Position numbers and translations under genes: made by a program
Assembly (NCBI GenBank): GCA_030374805.1
Contig: JARGSG010000243.1
Location: forward strand, 62,001-126,000
DNA: 64,000 bases
Direction of reading: 5' to 3'
Source: Gracilaria gracilis
Taxonomy: Eukaryota; Rhodophyta; Florideophyceae; Gracilariales; Gracilariaceae
Notes under the pieces: model-generated
What the model was told of the DNA's origin: nothing
What the model saw: only the letters and a program-made list of their open reading frames with translations
Databases searched by the model: none
Shown: one piece after another, positions 1 to 8,743 of the stretch
Layout of the letters: each line of letters opens with the position of its first letter
Numbering within the stretch: position 1 is the stretch's first letter

Positions 1-442
1 CTCGAGGGTCTCTAACTACATAAGAATGCTTCACTATAGGCAAAGTAATACCAAAAATATCAACCTCTTGAAAAGCATCAGTACCAATAAAAGGCCTTGC
101 TACCTGACCAGTTATGAGGACCAGAGGTACAGAATCTAATTGTGCTGTAGCAATACCAGAAACAAGATTAGTGGCCCCTGGACCAGATGTTGCAAAACAA
201 ACACCAACTTTTCCAGTAGATCTTGCATAACCATCAGCAGCATGAGATGCACCTTGTTCATGGCGACACAGAATATGTGTAATTAAACCTTCATTTTCCC
301 ATTTATACAATTCGTCATAGATAGGAAGAATAGCACCACCAGGATAGCCAAAAATGTACTTTACATTATTATTAATTAGACTATCCATAAGAGCAAATGC
401 ACCTGTGACTTCTTTTAAATCAGAATTATAATTTATATTCAT
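1..442 (-). CDS. ilvB: Acetolactate synthase large subunit (partial, N-terminus only)
   Basis: Catalytic subunit of acetolactate (acetohydroxyacid) synthase, the thiamine-diphosphate and FAD enzyme that opens valine, leucine and isoleucine synthesis in the stroma. Only the first 147 codons are present; the rest lies beyond the left edge. The start is the ATG at 442-440. The family block [14 protein letters not shown] is at about residues 33-46, the catalytic Glu is Glu62 in [15 protein letters not shown], and a SGPGATNL loop follows. The regulatory subunit gene (ilvH) is not in the window. ycf33 lies upstream on the same strand. Identification is firm from the motifs; only the gene end is unknown. 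Confidence 0.97.
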   Translation of the reverse strand, partial: MNINYNSDLKEVTGAFALMDSLINNNVKYIFGYPGGAILPIYDELYKWENEGLITHILCRHEQGASHAADGYARSTGKVGVCFATSGPGATNLVSGIATAQLDSVPLVLITGQVARPFIGTDAFQEVDIFGITLPIVKHSYVVRDPR

Positions 443-691
443 GGATTTTTTAGGATATTTTATGAATAACAAATGATAACCATCTAGAATATAAATAAAA
501 ATAAATAGTTCTATTTGGTAAACAATAAATAAATATTTCTCGATTTATAATATATTAGTATTTCATTAATTGAGTTTACAATCGAAGATTTTTAAGTAGC
601 TTATATTTACTTTTTTTTTTAATTGTATATATAATATTATATATGTCGAATTTTTTATTGTAGATATTGACAATTTTTATATTTGATTTCT

Positions 692-889
692 TTATTTTAT
701 ACCTAACATCTGCCTTAAAATTATCATTATAATGCTAGTAAATATTATTATAATAATGCCTATATTTAGTCTTTTATTCCTCTCTTTTAATAGCTCAAAA
801 ATTGTGTAAAAAGTTGTCAAGAAAAATCCTATAATTACTGAAAATAAGAATCTCGGAAATTTTCTTATATTGTTCCAAAACTTTGTCAT
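692..889 (-). CDS. ycf33: Conserved plastid protein Ycf33
   Basis: Small membrane protein of 65 residues. The N-terminus MTKFWNNIRKFPRFLFS matches the conserved start of Ycf33, a protein of cyanobacteria and red-lineage plastids. Two hydrophobic stretches (about residues 14-32 and 42-60) are separated by a charged KERNKR loop, which suggests two membrane passes. A link to photosystem I cyclic electron flow has been proposed for the cyanobacterial homologue, but the role in plastids is not settled. It lies between ilvB (same strand) and argB (opposite strand). Assignment rests on N-terminal similarity and length. Confidence 0.8.
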   Translation of the reverse strand: MTKFWNNIRKFPRFLFSVIIGFFLTTFYTIFELLKERNKRLNIGIIIIIFTSIIMIILRQMLGIK

Positions 890-1005
890 ATATTAATATT
901 TTTATAGTCTATATATTGTTTTAACTAAGATAAGTGAATAATGTTATTTTTGTAAACTTGTTTTAATAATTTTATTTGTTTTAGATTTAATTAACAGAGG
1001 AAAAA

Positions 1006-1863
1006 ATGTCAAATAATTTTGAATCCGTACAAGTATTAAGTGAACTTTTGCCTTTTATACGATGTTGTCATGGATCTACTATAGTTATTAAATATGGTGG
1101 TTCTGCTATGAAAGATGATGATTTAAAGTCTAAAATTATAGAAGATATTTTATTTTTATCTTATATAGGTGTTAAAGTTATTATAGTGCATGGTGGTGGG
1201 CCTATGATTAACTATTGGTTGAAGCAAATGGATATAGAGCCTCAGTTTTTGAATGGTATTCGTGTTACTGATAAAAAAACGATGGAGTTAGTGGAGATGG
1301 TGTTAGTAGGTAAGGTTAATAAAGATTTGGTTGCTTTATTCAATCGTTCATACAATGTAGCAGTTGGTTTATCTGGTAAGGATGCAAATTTGATTACTGC
1401 ATCTAGCTTTTTTACTAACCAGCCAAATAATTACACAGGTAAAGTAGAAAAAGTGAACCCTGAGATTATTAATCTTTTACTTTCTAGTGGATATATTCCT
1501 GTTATTGCTAGTGTTGCTTCAGATTTGAAGGGTCAAGCTTACAATATAAATGCTGATTCTGTTGCTGGTGCTATTGCAGAGAGTTTAAGTGCTGATAAGC
1601 TTATTTTATTGACAGATACGCAAGGTATTATGTTAAATGTTAATAGTCCTTCGACTTTAATCAAAAATTTAAATATGCAACAGGTAGAAAATTTGAAAAA
1701 TCAGCAAATAATTCTTGGTGGTATGATACCTAAAGTTGACTGTTGTATTAAAGCTTTGCACAATAATGTTGGGTCGGCGCATATTATTAATGGTAATATA
1801 AAACATGCTTTATTATTAGAGGTTTTGACATCAAGTGGTATAGGTTCGAAGTTAGTGATATAA
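1006..1863 (+). CDS. argB: Acetylglutamate kinase
   Basis: N-acetylglutamate kinase, 285 residues, phosphorylates N-acetylglutamate in the committed step of arginine synthesis. Seen in the sequence: the nucleotide-site VIKYGGSAM (Lys29), the HGGGP substrate loop near residues 62-66, and the C-terminal ASSGIGSK-like tail (SSGIGSKLV). An N-terminal extension of about 20 residues before the kinase core is the form that in cyanobacteria and plastids allows arginine feedback and PII-protein control; PII control here is inference. An AGAGG Shine-Dalgarno lies just upstream of the ATG. The gene is followed by an AT-only palindrome and three tRNA genes on the same strand. Confidence 0.96.
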   Translation: MSNNFESVQVLSELLPFIRCCHGSTIVIKYGGSAMKDDDLKSKIIEDILFLSYIGVKVIIVHGGGPMINYWLKQMDIEPQFLNGIRVTDKKTMELVEMVLVGKVNKDLVALFNRSYNVAVGLSGKDANLITASSFFTNQPNNYTGKVEKVNPEIINLLLSSGYIPVIASVASDLKGQAYNINADSVAGAIAESLSADKLILLTDTQGIMLNVNSPSTLIKNLNMQQVENLKNQQIILGGMIPKVDCCIKALHNNVGSAHIINGNIKHALLLEVLTSSGIGSKLVI

Positions 1864-1933
1864 GTTATTTTAAGTAAATAAATATTTATTTATTTGTTCT
1901 TAATTTTATGTTATACTTTACAGAAGTTATAAA

Positions 1934-2007
1934 GGCTCAGTAGCTCAGCTGGTTAGAGCAGGGGACTCATAAGCCCAAGGTCGCAGGTTCAAGTCCCGCC
2001 TGAGCCA
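1934..2007 (+). tRNA. trnM(cat): tRNA with CAT anticodon (elongator Met, or Ile-CAU)
   Basis: A 74-nt cloverleaf with a perfect 7-bp acceptor stem (GGCTCAG/CTGAGCC, discriminator A), D stem GCTC/GAGC and anticodon loop CTCATAA. It is not the initiator, which lies at 37833. Three stem positions do not pair canonically: G27-A43, A31-G39 and A51-C63. The D arm resembles bacterial elongator tRNA-Met, but the anticodon loop and the GGTCGC-GGTTCAAGTCC region also resemble bacterial tRNA-Ile(CAU), whose C34 is modified to lysidine. I label it Met by default; the amino-acid identity is not decided by this sequence alone. Confidence 0.75.
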
Positions 2008-2045
2008 TTGAAATTTGTGCTCGTATTCTAGGTCTTTTCATAAAT

Positions 2046-2134
2046 GGAGAGGTGGCTGAGTGGTTGAAAGCGCCAGATTGCTAATCTGTTGTATGTATTC
2101 ATCATACCGAGGGTTCGAATCCCTTCCTCTCCTT
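2046..2134 (+). tRNA. trnS(gct): tRNA-Ser(GCT)
   Basis: Class II tRNA of 89 nt. The acceptor stem is GGAGAGG/CCTCTCC, the anticodon loop TTGCTAA gives GCT for AGC/AGU codons, and a long variable arm precedes the GGGTTCGAATCCC T arm. The base after the acceptor stem is T, whereas the other serine tRNA in the window (34603) has G at that place. It lies between the CAT tRNA and trnD with short spacers, which suggests one transcript. Confidence 0.95.
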
Positions 2135-2197
2135 CTCATCATCTTGAATGCGTTTGACAATTGTTTGACTAATATGAGATTATATAAAATATATGTT

Positions 2198-2271
2198 GGG
2201 ATTGTAGTTCAATTGGTTAGAGCACCGCCCTGTCACGGCGGAAGTTGCGGGTTCGAATCCCGTCAATCTCG
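2198..2271 (+). tRNA. trnD(gtc): tRNA-Asp(GTC)
   Basis: Complete 74-nt tRNA with acceptor GGGATTG/CAATCTC, discriminator G as expected for Asp, a five-pair anticodon stem CCGCC/GGCGG and loop CTGTCAC giving anticodon GTC. It is the last of three tRNAs on this strand and ends only about 10 bp before the end of ftsH, which is read towards it. Confidence 0.97.
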
Positions 2272-2281
2272 TTATAGTAGT

Positions 2282-4162
2282 CTATGTTATATATACTTCC
2301 TTTTCTGGAATAGGTGTATATTCATTGATGATTTCTTGAAATTCTTGTCCGTCGATCGTTTCTTTTTCGATTAGTAAGTCTACTAATCTATCAATAACAA
2401 TTCTGTTATCTTGAATAATTTTGATTGTATCTTGATAGCATTTTTCTACTATGTGATATATTTGTTTATCAATTTTAATTGCAATTTCATCGGAATATTC
2501 TGCTCCACTACCCATGCTTCTTCCTAAAAATGGATTTGATTCTTCATTTTCTAGACATAATGGTCCTATATTGGACATACCAAATCTTGTAACCATTTGA
2601 CGGGCCATAGATGTTACTTGTTGTAAATCATTGCTAGCTCCAGTTGTAACTTCTGTATCTCCAAATACAACTTCTTCTGCAGCTCTACCACCTAAAGCTC
2701 CCATAATACGCGATATAATTTGAGATCTTGATATTAAATTTTGGTCCTCTCCTGGAGTAAACCAAGTTAATCCTTTAGCTTGACCACGAGGTATTAAAGT
2801 TACTTTTTGTACAGGATCATGATCCTTAAGAAGTGTTCCCACTATTGCATGTCCGATCTCATGATATGCAATTAAGCGTTTGCTTTTACTATCGATTAGT
2901 GCAGTTCCTTCCATGCCAGCTACTATGCGATCAATAGAAGCATCTATTTCGTTAAGTGTGATGTGTTTTTTTCTCCTTCTAGCTGTTAGGATCGCTGCTT
3001 CATTTAGTAAATTTGCTAAATCCGCACCTGAAAATCCAGGAGTTCGCCTAGCTATAATGGATAACGATATGCTCTTTTCCATTTTTTTGTTTTTTGCATG
3101 CACTTTTAGTATATCTAATCTACCTTTAAAATCTGGTATTTCGACAGATACTTGCCGATCGAAACGGCCAGGCCTTAATAAGGCAGAATCAAGTATATCA
3201 GCTCGGTTTGTTGCTGCAATTACTATGACTCCTGTATTTCCTTCAAAGCCATCCATTTCTGTTAATAATTGATTTAATGTTTGTTCTCGTTCATCGTTGC
3301 CACCACCAATACCTGTTCCTCTTTGTCTACCAACAGCATCTATTTCATCTATGAATACAATACATGGAGCATTTTCTTTTGCTTTTTTAAATAAATCTCT
3401 GACACGTGAAGCACCTACACCCACAAACATTTCTACAAATTCAGATCCTGAAATGCTGAAAAAAGGTACATTAGCTTCCCCTGCAATTGCCTTAGCTAAT
3501 AAAGTTTTTCCTGTCCCAGGAGGTCCTATTAATAAAACACCTTTAGGTATTTTAGCTCCTACAGCCGTAAATCTTTCTGGTTTTTTTAAGAATGTAACTA
3601 CTTCTTCAAATTCTTCTTTAGCTTCATCAATTCCTGCCACATCGTTAAACACTATACCTGTTTTCGCTTCCATTTGAAATAAAGCTTTAGATTTACTAAA
3701 TGACATTGCTTGTCCAGGTCCACCAGAAGAGTTATTAGAACGACGGAATAAAAAGGCTAAACCTACTATTAATAATATAGGGAACAATAAATTACCTATT
3801 AAATTCCATATAGCACTAGTATTTCTTGTTGGGTGCGCATCTAAATCTATATTGGCTGTTTTTAGTTTTACGATTAATTCTGGTACTGTTGCTGGCAGTT
3901 CAACTCTGATCTTTTGAATTCTGTTACCTAATTCAGGACCAACCGCTTCTACTATTGCAGTATGTCCATTATCATATAAATCAACTTTTTTTATCCAACC
4001 CATATCTAAATATTCTAAAAAACGCCCATATGTCATTCGAGAACGTGCTATGTTTGTATTTAACTCGCTTGTTGTAGGAGCTAAAAATCCTTGCCATACA
4101 AAGAATCCTATTGTAATTATAGGTAAAGATAGTAATAGTAAAGTTTTCCAAGATAGTTTCAT
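2282..4162 (-). CDS. ftsH: ATP-dependent zinc metalloprotease FtsH
   Basis: Thylakoid membrane AAA protease, 626 residues, that degrades damaged or unassembled membrane proteins; in oxygenic phototrophs the family turns over photodamaged D1. In order: an N-terminal membrane anchor (about residues 8-27), a lumenal segment, a second membrane helix (about 122-139), the AAA domain with Walker A GPPGTGKT and Walker B VFIDEID, the FGR-type second region of homology, and the zinc motif HEIGH at residues 434-438. Length is normal for the family. It runs towards trnD and away from psaE. Also named ycf25 in older plastid lists. Confidence 0.98.
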   Translation of the reverse strand: MKLSWKTLLLLSLPIITIGFFVWQGFLAPTTSELNTNIARSRMTYGRFLEYLDMGWIKKVDLYDNGHTAIVEAVGPELGNRIQKIRVELPATVPELIVKLKTANIDLDAHPTRNTSAIWNLIGNLLFPILLIVGLAFLFRRSNNSSGGPGQAMSFSKSKALFQMEAKTGIVFNDVAGIDEAKEEFEEVVTFLKKPERFTAVGAKIPKGVLLIGPPGTGKTLLAKAIAGEANVPFFSISGSEFVEMFVGVGASRVRDLFKKAKENAPCIVFIDEIDAVGRQRGTGIGGGNDEREQTLNQLLTEMDGFEGNTGVIVIAATNRADILDSALLRPGRFDRQVSVEIPDFKGRLDILKVHAKNKKMEKSISLSIIARRTPGFSGADLANLLNEAAILTARRRKKHITLNEIDASIDRIVAGMEGTALIDSKSKRLIAYHEIGHAIVGTLLKDHDPVQKVTLIPRGQAKGLTWFTPGEDQNLISRSQIISRIMGALGGRAAEEVVFGDTEVTTGASNDLQQVTSMARQMVTRFGMSNIGPLCLENEESNPFLGRSMGSGAEYSDEIAIKIDKQIYHIVEKCYQDTIKIIQDNRIVIDRLVDLLIEKETIDGQEFQEIINEYTPIPEKEVYIT

Positions 4163-4332
4163 TTTTTCAGCCTTATACAGTAATTATATTTACATGAATT
4201 TAACATCTTTAATATTTTTTAGGCAACTATATTATATGAAAACATATTTACTTTGTTTATATAAGTTAATAGTTTTAATTTTATTTAGCTTTATAATAAT
4301 ATTATTATATTTTGAAATTTATATTATTGCTT

Positions 4333-4521
4333 ATGATAAAGAAAGGATCAGTAGTTAAAATTTTGCGTAAAGAATCTTATTGGTACCAAGATGTAGGTAC
4401 TGTTGTTAAAGTAGACAAGGATATCAAATATTCAGTTCTTGTACGTTTTATTAAGGAAACTTATAGTGGCGTCAATACTACTAATTTTGCTGAGAGAGAA
4501 TTATTGTTAGTTCAGTCTTAG
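4333..4521 (+). CDS. psaE: Photosystem I subunit IV (PsaE)
   Basis: Stromal PSI subunit of 62 residues, an SH3-like beta barrel that helps dock ferredoxin and supports cyclic electron flow. The start is set at the ATG of [18 protein letters not shown], the conserved N-terminus of the family; the frame stays open for 7 codons upstream, to another ATG at 4312, but that extension is hydrophobic and has no counterpart in PsaE. The conserved VGTV and VRF segments are present. It converges on psbH, and a 17-bp inverted repeat follows the stop. Confidence 0.96.
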   Translation: MIKKGSVVKILRKESYWYQDVGTVVKVDKDIKYSVLVRFIKETYSGVNTTNFAERELLLVQS

Positions 4522-4536
4522 TTGATATAGAGTTAA

Positions 4537-4572
4537 TGATAAAGATAAAAGCAAATGCTTTTATCTTTATCA
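4537..4572. terminator. Inverted repeat between psaE and psbH
   Basis: A perfect 17-bp inverted repeat (4537-4553 with 4556-4572) with only 2 nt between the arms, so the real loop must open a pair or two. It lies between the stop codons of convergent psaE and psbH and could end transcription or protect 3' ends in both directions. Arms are A/T-rich with a GCA tip. The function is inferred from position and symmetry. Confidence 0.65.
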
Positions 4573-4602
4573 CATGATTTTTTGCTTATACAATAGTGTT
4601 AT

Positions 4603-4806
4603 TTAACTTCCTAACGCTGCCCAGTCTACATCTACATTTTCTAAAATTAAAGATGAGTTATATATTTGTAATATGATTAATAAAAATAAAAAGAATAAGA
4701 GCATGAATATTCCCATAATCGGAGTTGTACCCCAACCTGGAGCGACTTTGCCATATTCAGAATTTAAAGGTCTTAATATTTCTCCTAATCTTGTTCTTAA
4801 TGCCAT
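4603..4806 (-). CDS. psbH: Photosystem II protein H
   Basis: PSII subunit of 67 residues with one membrane helix (about 28-48), preceded by the conserved stretch [18 protein letters not shown]. It stabilises the CP47 side of PSII and the QB site. The N-terminus is short, as in cyanobacteria, and lacks the phosphothreonine extension known in plants. It is the last gene of the psbB-psbT-psbH unit, with psbN on the other strand between psbT and psbH, the classical plastid arrangement. Confidence 0.97.
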   Translation of the reverse strand: MALRTRLGEILRPLNSEYGKVAPGWGTTPIMGIFMLLFFLFLLIILQIYNSSLILENVDVDWAALGS

Positions 4807-4908
4807 AATTTTTTAATCTAATTTGTAGGTTTTATAATTTTTTTCTTTATAATTATAATATTAATAATACAATTATAAAAATTAATTAACTGAAACTTAT
4901 ATTTTTTT

Positions 4909-5040
4909 ATGAACACTGCAACAGTTCTTAGTATTTTTATTTCTAGTTTACTATTAGGAATAACAATGTATTCTATATATACTTCTTTTGGTCCTATATC
5001 TAAGGAGCTCCGAGATCCTTTTGAAGAGCATGAAGAGTGA
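4909..5040 (+). CDS. psbN: PsbN, photosystem II assembly factor
   Basis: Protein of 43 residues beginning [17 protein letters not shown], with one N-terminal membrane helix and the conserved hydrophilic tail [16 protein letters not shown]. Known from the family: it is not a stable PSII subunit but is needed for PSII reaction-centre assembly and repair. It lies on the strand opposite to psbB, psbT and psbH, and would be antisense to any read-through of that transcript. The 10-bp inverted repeat after it separates it from psbT. Confidence 0.96.
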   Translation: MNTATVLSIFISSLLLGITMYSIYTSFGPISKELRDPFEEHEE

Positions 5041-5090
5041 ATAATATAACTTTAGATACTATAAATAGTTTAAAGTATTTATCTTACTTA

Positions 5091-5126
5091 TAGCTACTTA
5101 TTTTATTATATAAGTTTAAGTAGCTA
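5091..5126. terminator. Inverted repeat between psbN and psbT
   Basis: Arms of 10 bp (TAGCTACTTA at 5091-5100 and its complement at 5117-5126) flank a 16-nt AT-rich loop. They lie between the convergent ends of psbN (+) and psbT (-). This is a plausible 3'-end-forming element for either strand, but weaker than the hairpins after psaE and petF. Confidence 0.45.
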
Positions 5127-5180
5127 CTTTAGTGGACAATAGATATAATAAATTTCAGTTCTTTAGGATTTGATTTGTAT

Positions 5181-5276
5181 TTATTTTGCTATTCTTGGTG
5201 GATCTCTGAAGAATATAGCAAAGAAAATAACCATTAATGTTCCTACTAATAGAAAGACATATACTAGTGCTTCCAT
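5181..5276 (-). CDS. psbT: Photosystem II protein T
   Basis: Single-helix PSII subunit of 31 residues, [19 protein letters not shown] followed by [12 protein letters not shown]. The N-terminal MEALVY and the RDPP tail are diagnostic. It sits at the PSII dimer interface and helps recovery after photodamage. It starts 29 bp after the psbB stop on the same strand, so the two are probably cotranscribed. Confidence 0.96.
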   Translation of the reverse strand: MEALVYVFLLVGTLMVIFFAIFFRDPPRIAK

Positions 5277-5305
5277 ATTTCCCCCTTATATAAGATTATA
5301 TGTGT

Positions 5306-6835
5306 TTATACAGCACCTTGTTTTTTACTACTTCTATCTCCTAATTTTTGGAATGCACCAAATTCCACTTGTTCTGTTACTTCTGCGCCAATACCTGCGA
5401 ATACATCCCTGAATATAGTCCTTGAACCATGCCATAAGTGGCCAAAGAAAAAAATTAGTGCAAAGTTGGCATGTCCAAATGTAAACCATCCTCTAGGACT
5501 ACTTCTAAATACACCATCTGATTCCAATGTTGTACGATCAAATTCGAAGACTTCTCCTAATTGAGCTTTTCGTGCATATTTTTTGACACTAGGAGCATCG
5601 TTAAATACTTTTCCATTAAGTTTTCCGCCGTAAAAACTTACATTTACACCTACTTGTTCAATACTGTATTTTGATTCGGCTCTTCTAAATGGTATATCCG
5701 CACGTATAATTCCATCCTTATCAACAAGTATTACTGGAAAAGTTTCAAAGAATGCAGGCATTCTTCTAACAGTTAATTCTCTTCCTGCTTTATCTTGAAA
5801 TATAGGATGACCTAACCATGCTTCTGCGATGCCATCTCCCTTGTCCATAGGACCAGCTCTAAATAAGCCGCCTTTTGCAGGATTATTGCCTATATAATCA
5901 TAAAATGCTAATTTATCTGGTATTTTAGACCACGCTTCTTCAGGTGTTGCTCCTTCATTTAATGAATTTTCAACTCTTCTTTCAATTTCTTGCTGAAAGT
6001 ATCCACTATCCCACTGATATCTAGTTGGTCCAAAAAGTTCGATAGGCGTTGTTGCTGAACCATACCACATAGTTCCACAAGTTACGAAAGCGCTAAAAAA
6101 AACAGCAGATATACTACTTGATAATACAGTTTCTATGTTGCCCATTCTTAATGCTCTATACAAACGTTGTGGTGGTCTTACTGTCAGATGAAATAAACCA
6201 GCTAATATTCCTACAGTACCTGCTGCTATATGATGTGATGCTATTCCACCTGGGTTAAATGGATTAAAACCGTCTGGACCCCAAGCTGGAGCAACCGGTT
6301 GTACTTTACCTGTTATTCCATATCCATCTGAGACCCATATCCCTGGTCCGAATAGTCCTGTTGTATGAAATGCCCCAAAACCAAAGCATAGCAAACTAGA
6401 TAATAGTAAATGAATACCGAATATTTTAGGCAAATCTAAAGCCGGTTCACCTGTTCTAGGATCTCTAAATAATTCTAAATCCCAGTAAACCCAATGCCAT
6501 ATAGATGCTAAAAATAACATACCTGATAAAACGATATGAGTTATGGCAACACCTTCAAAGCTCCATAATCCTGGATTGGACACACTTTCTCCAGTAATAC
6601 TCCATCCACCCCATGAATCTGTTACTCCAAGTCTTGCCATAAAAGGCATGACAAACATACCCTGTCTCCACATTGGATTTAATACTGGATCAGATGGATC
6701 AAAGACAGCTAATTCATATAAAGCCATAGAGCCAGCCCATCCTGCAACTAAAGCTGTATGCATTAAATGAACAGATATTAAACGTCCTGGGTCATTTAAT
6801 ACAACTGTATGTACACGATACCATGGTAGTCCCAT
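5306..6835 (-). CDS. psbB: Photosystem II CP47 chlorophyll protein
   Basis: Core antenna of PSII, 509 residues, six membrane helices carrying chlorophyll-binding histidines, and a large lumenal loop between helices V and VI (about residues 255-450). The N-terminus [18 protein letters not shown] is the family signature. The leader has a full AGGAGG Shine-Dalgarno 11 nt before the ATG and, about 80 bp upstream, a consensus extended -10 box. It heads the psbB-psbT-psbH unit. Length is the usual 508-510. Confidence 0.99.
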   Translation of the reverse strand: MGLPWYRVHTVVLNDPGRLISVHLMHTALVAGWAGSMALYELAVFDPSDPVLNPMWRQGMFVMPFMARLGVTDSWGGWSITGESVSNPGLWSFEGVAITHIVLSGMLFLASIWHWVYWDLELFRDPRTGEPALDLPKIFGIHLLLSSLLCFGFGAFHTTGLFGPGIWVSDGYGITGKVQPVAPAWGPDGFNPFNPGGIASHHIAAGTVGILAGLFHLTVRPPQRLYRALRMGNIETVLSSSISAVFFSAFVTCGTMWYGSATTPIELFGPTRYQWDSGYFQQEIERRVENSLNEGATPEEAWSKIPDKLAFYDYIGNNPAKGGLFRAGPMDKGDGIAEAWLGHPIFQDKAGRELTVRRMPAFFETFPVILVDKDGIIRADIPFRRAESKYSIEQVGVNVSFYGGKLNGKVFNDAPSVKKYARKAQLGEVFEFDRTTLESDGVFRSSPRGWFTFGHANFALIFFFGHLWHGSRTIFRDVFAGIGAEVTEQVEFGAFQKLGDRSSKKQGAV

Positions 6836-6916
6836 TGAACTACAATCCTCCTAGTTAAGAGATATAAAATTATTGCTTTTCTTACTGTTTGATATATACC
6901 AACTATATAGTAATTC

Positions 6917-6925
6917 ATTATAACA
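6917..6925 (-). promoter_or_regulatory. Candidate extended -10 promoter of psbB
   Basis: On the minus strand the sequence reads TGTTATAAT, a perfect TGnTATAAT extended -10 box, about 80 bp upstream of the psbB ATG and just downstream of the ycf38 stop. No good -35 hexamer lies 17 bp upstream, which an extended -10 can do without. This is a motif match only; in such AT-rich DNA chance matches are common. Confidence 0.35.
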
Positions 6926-6949
6926 TTCTTCAGATCAATTAATGAGGTT

Positions 6950-7837
6950 TTATTCGCATTTATACAGAATAATATTTTTTACGAGATAGAAGCATATAAA
7001 AGTTAAAAGTATTAAAAACCAGATGGTATTTTTTATATCTAAACTCAACCATACTGTTTTAATAATAGAATTTTCGTAGTTTGTATAAGGTATTGAATAA
7101 AGATATCTAATACTTTCTATTGCATAAGTGAGTGGGTTTATACTAGCAATTATTTGTAGCCAGTAAGGCATGAAAGATAATGGTGCTAATGCTGTGCTTG
7201 AAAATAGGGTTGGTAAATTTAAAATTAAGATTAGCGCGAGAAATTCGATATGACCAGGTAAAATGAATGCTAAGCCAATACTTATACTTCCAATACTTAG
7301 CGTAATTAGTAGAAGTATTACAAATATAATTATGATTTGTTGAATATTTAAATTATTATATTCCATGGCTAGACTGGACATAATTATAAAGCTTGTTTGT
7401 AATGTAGTTATTGTTGCGATAAAAATAATTGAAGAGACTAATAATGAGTTGCGTGATTTAAGTGGTGCTACGAGTAGTCTATTAAGAAAACCAAATTCTC
7501 TATCAAACATTATAGGTAAACCTGAACTAATGGCTCCGGTAAAAGATGAGAAAACAATAATTCCTGGACTCAAAAATTGATGATAATTTTTGTTTTGTGT
7601 TAATAAATTGACAGGTGCATTTTGAAATAATGCTCCAAATAGAATAAGCCAAAGTAAAGGTTGTAATATACCTGACAATAAACTAGAAGGTCTTCTTTGG
7701 GTTTGTATATAATATCTTTTAATTAAACAAATAATTTCCTGGTATATGTTTTGTATATATATTGTAGATTTGATATTTTTCTTAGGTCTTATTTTTATGG
7801 AGTTATATTTCAGATTATTTCTTGAGGTGTTTATCAT
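6950..7837 (-). CDS. ycf38: ABC-2 type transporter permease Ycf38
   Basis: Membrane protein of 295 residues. A basic N-terminal segment (residues ~1-50) is followed by about six hydrophobic stretches, with the ABC-2 family features LLSGILQPLLWLILFGALF and an MFDREFGFLNRLLVAPL loop. This matches Ycf38 of red algal plastids, a permease of the type used in drug or polysaccharide export. The ATP-binding partner is not encoded next to it or elsewhere in the window, and the substrate is unknown. It ends just before the psbB leader and could be in the same transcript. Confidence 0.88.
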   Translation of the reverse strand: MINTSRNNLKYNSIKIRPKKNIKSTIYIQNIYQEIICLIKRYYIQTQRRPSSLLSGILQPLLWLILFGALFQNAPVNLLTQNKNYHQFLSPGIIVFSSFTGAISSGLPIMFDREFGFLNRLLVAPLKSRNSLLVSSIIFIATITTLQTSFIIMSSLAMEYNNLNIQQIIIIFVILLLITLSIGSISIGLAFILPGHIEFLALILILNLPTLFSSTALAPLSFMPYWLQIIASINPLTYAIESIRYLYSIPYTNYENSIIKTVWLSLDIKNTIWFLILLTFICFYLVKNIILYKCE

Positions 7838-8053
7838 TATATTAATTTTGTAAATTTATTTAGAAATTTTTTATGTATAATTATAATCTTATTACTATCT
7901 ATTCTGATGATATTCTAATATAATATGGTTATTGATTTTATTTTATGATTTAATAATATGTAGTTATTGTAGTATTTAATTGATGCAAGTGATACACAAT
8001 TAGTAGGTCTAATAAATTTTAGTATCTGTTTATTATAGTATAGGAGAAATAAC

Positions 8054-8350
8054 ATGTGTATATATAAAGTTACCTTAATTATCGATGATGTTGCACAAGA
8101 ACCATTTGATTGTAAAAAAGATGAGAACATTTTAGATGCAGCTGAAGAAGCAGGTTTTGAGTTATCTTACTCTTGTAGAGCAGGGGCTTGTTCTAGTTGT
8201 GCTGGTAAGTTGGTTAGTGGCAGTATTGATCAATCTGATCAAACTTTTTTAGATGATGAACAAATAAGTGACAATTTTATTTTGACTTGTGTGGCTTCTC
8301 CGTTAAGCGATTGTGAAATCAAGGCAAACCAAGAGGACGAATTATATTAA
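8054..8350 (+). CDS. petF: Ferredoxin [2Fe-2S]
   Basis: Plant-type ferredoxin of 98 residues that takes electrons from PSI and hands them to FNR, nitrite reductase, glutamate synthase, thioredoxin reductase and the heme oxygenase encoded at 38790. The iron-sulphur ligands are Cys41, Cys46 and Cys49 in CRAGACSSC plus Cys79 in ILTCVA. An AGGAGA Shine-Dalgarno precedes the ATG. It is a lone plus-strand gene; the spacer after it forms a long perfect hairpin shared with the end of rps10. Confidence 0.98.
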   Translation: MCIYKVTLIIDDVAQEPFDCKKDENILDAAEEAGFELSYSCRAGACSSCAGKLVSGSIDQSDQTFLDDEQISDNFILTCVASPLSDCEIKANQEDELY

Positions 8351-8363
8351 TCTTTTTTATATA

Positions 8364-8422
8364 AAACTGTAAAATTATAGGCAGAATACATGATATGTAT
8401 TCTGCCTATAATTTTACAGTTT
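8364..8422. terminator. 27-bp perfect hairpin between petF and rps10
   Basis: The strongest inverted repeat I see in the window: arms 8364-8390 and 8396-8422 are perfect 27-bp complements around a 5-nt loop. It separates convergent petF and rps10, so it can work in both directions. The right arm includes the last codons and the TAA stop of rps10 (stop at 8416-8414). The core contains a GGCAGA/TCTGCC block, unusual in spacers this AT-rich. Confidence 0.8.
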
Positions 8423-8731
8423 GACTTCTATATCTACGCCAGAAGGAATATTAAGTTTCATTAAAGAATCAATTGTTTGTGAAGATGGTTCATATATGTC
8501 TATGATTTTTATATGTGATCGTATTTCAAAATGTTCTCTAGAATCTTTATCTACATGTGGTGAGCGTAAAACGCAATAAATTTTCCGCTTTGATGGCATG
8601 GCTATTGGTCCTTTTGCTTTAACTTCTGTTCTACGGGCTGTATCAAGTATCGTGTTGCATGATGCAGCTAATAAAGAATTATCGTAAGCTTGTAATTTGA
8701 TACGTATTTTGTTTTGGTCATGAATTTTCAT
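8414..8731 (-). CDS. rps10: Small ribosomal subunit protein S10 (uS10)
   Basis: Protein of 105 residues; S10 binds 16S rRNA in the 30S head and in bacteria also acts in antitermination as NusE. Family features seen: the N-terminal [39 protein letters not shown] and a SGVDIEVKL end. It is the last gene of the long minus-strand ribosomal block, 12 bp after tufA. This str-operon position (rps12-rps7-tufA-rps10) is shared with cyanobacteria. Its stop lies inside the hairpin shared with petF. Confidence 0.97.
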   Translation of the reverse strand: MKIHDQNKIRIKLQAYDNSLLAASCNTILDTARRTEVKAKGPIAMPSKRKIYCVLRSPHVDKDSREHFEIRSHIKIIDIYEPSSQTIDSLMKLNIPSGVDIEVKL

Positions 8732-8743
8732 ATATTTATTGTT

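Noticed and set aside
1875-1892. 18-nt palindrome after argB
   Set aside because: Pure A/T, expected by chance at this composition; could still be a weak 3' element but not enough to list.
2060-2374. 104-codon frame across trnS, trnD and the end of ftsH
   Set aside because: It runs through two tRNA genes and antisense to ftsH, so it is not coding.
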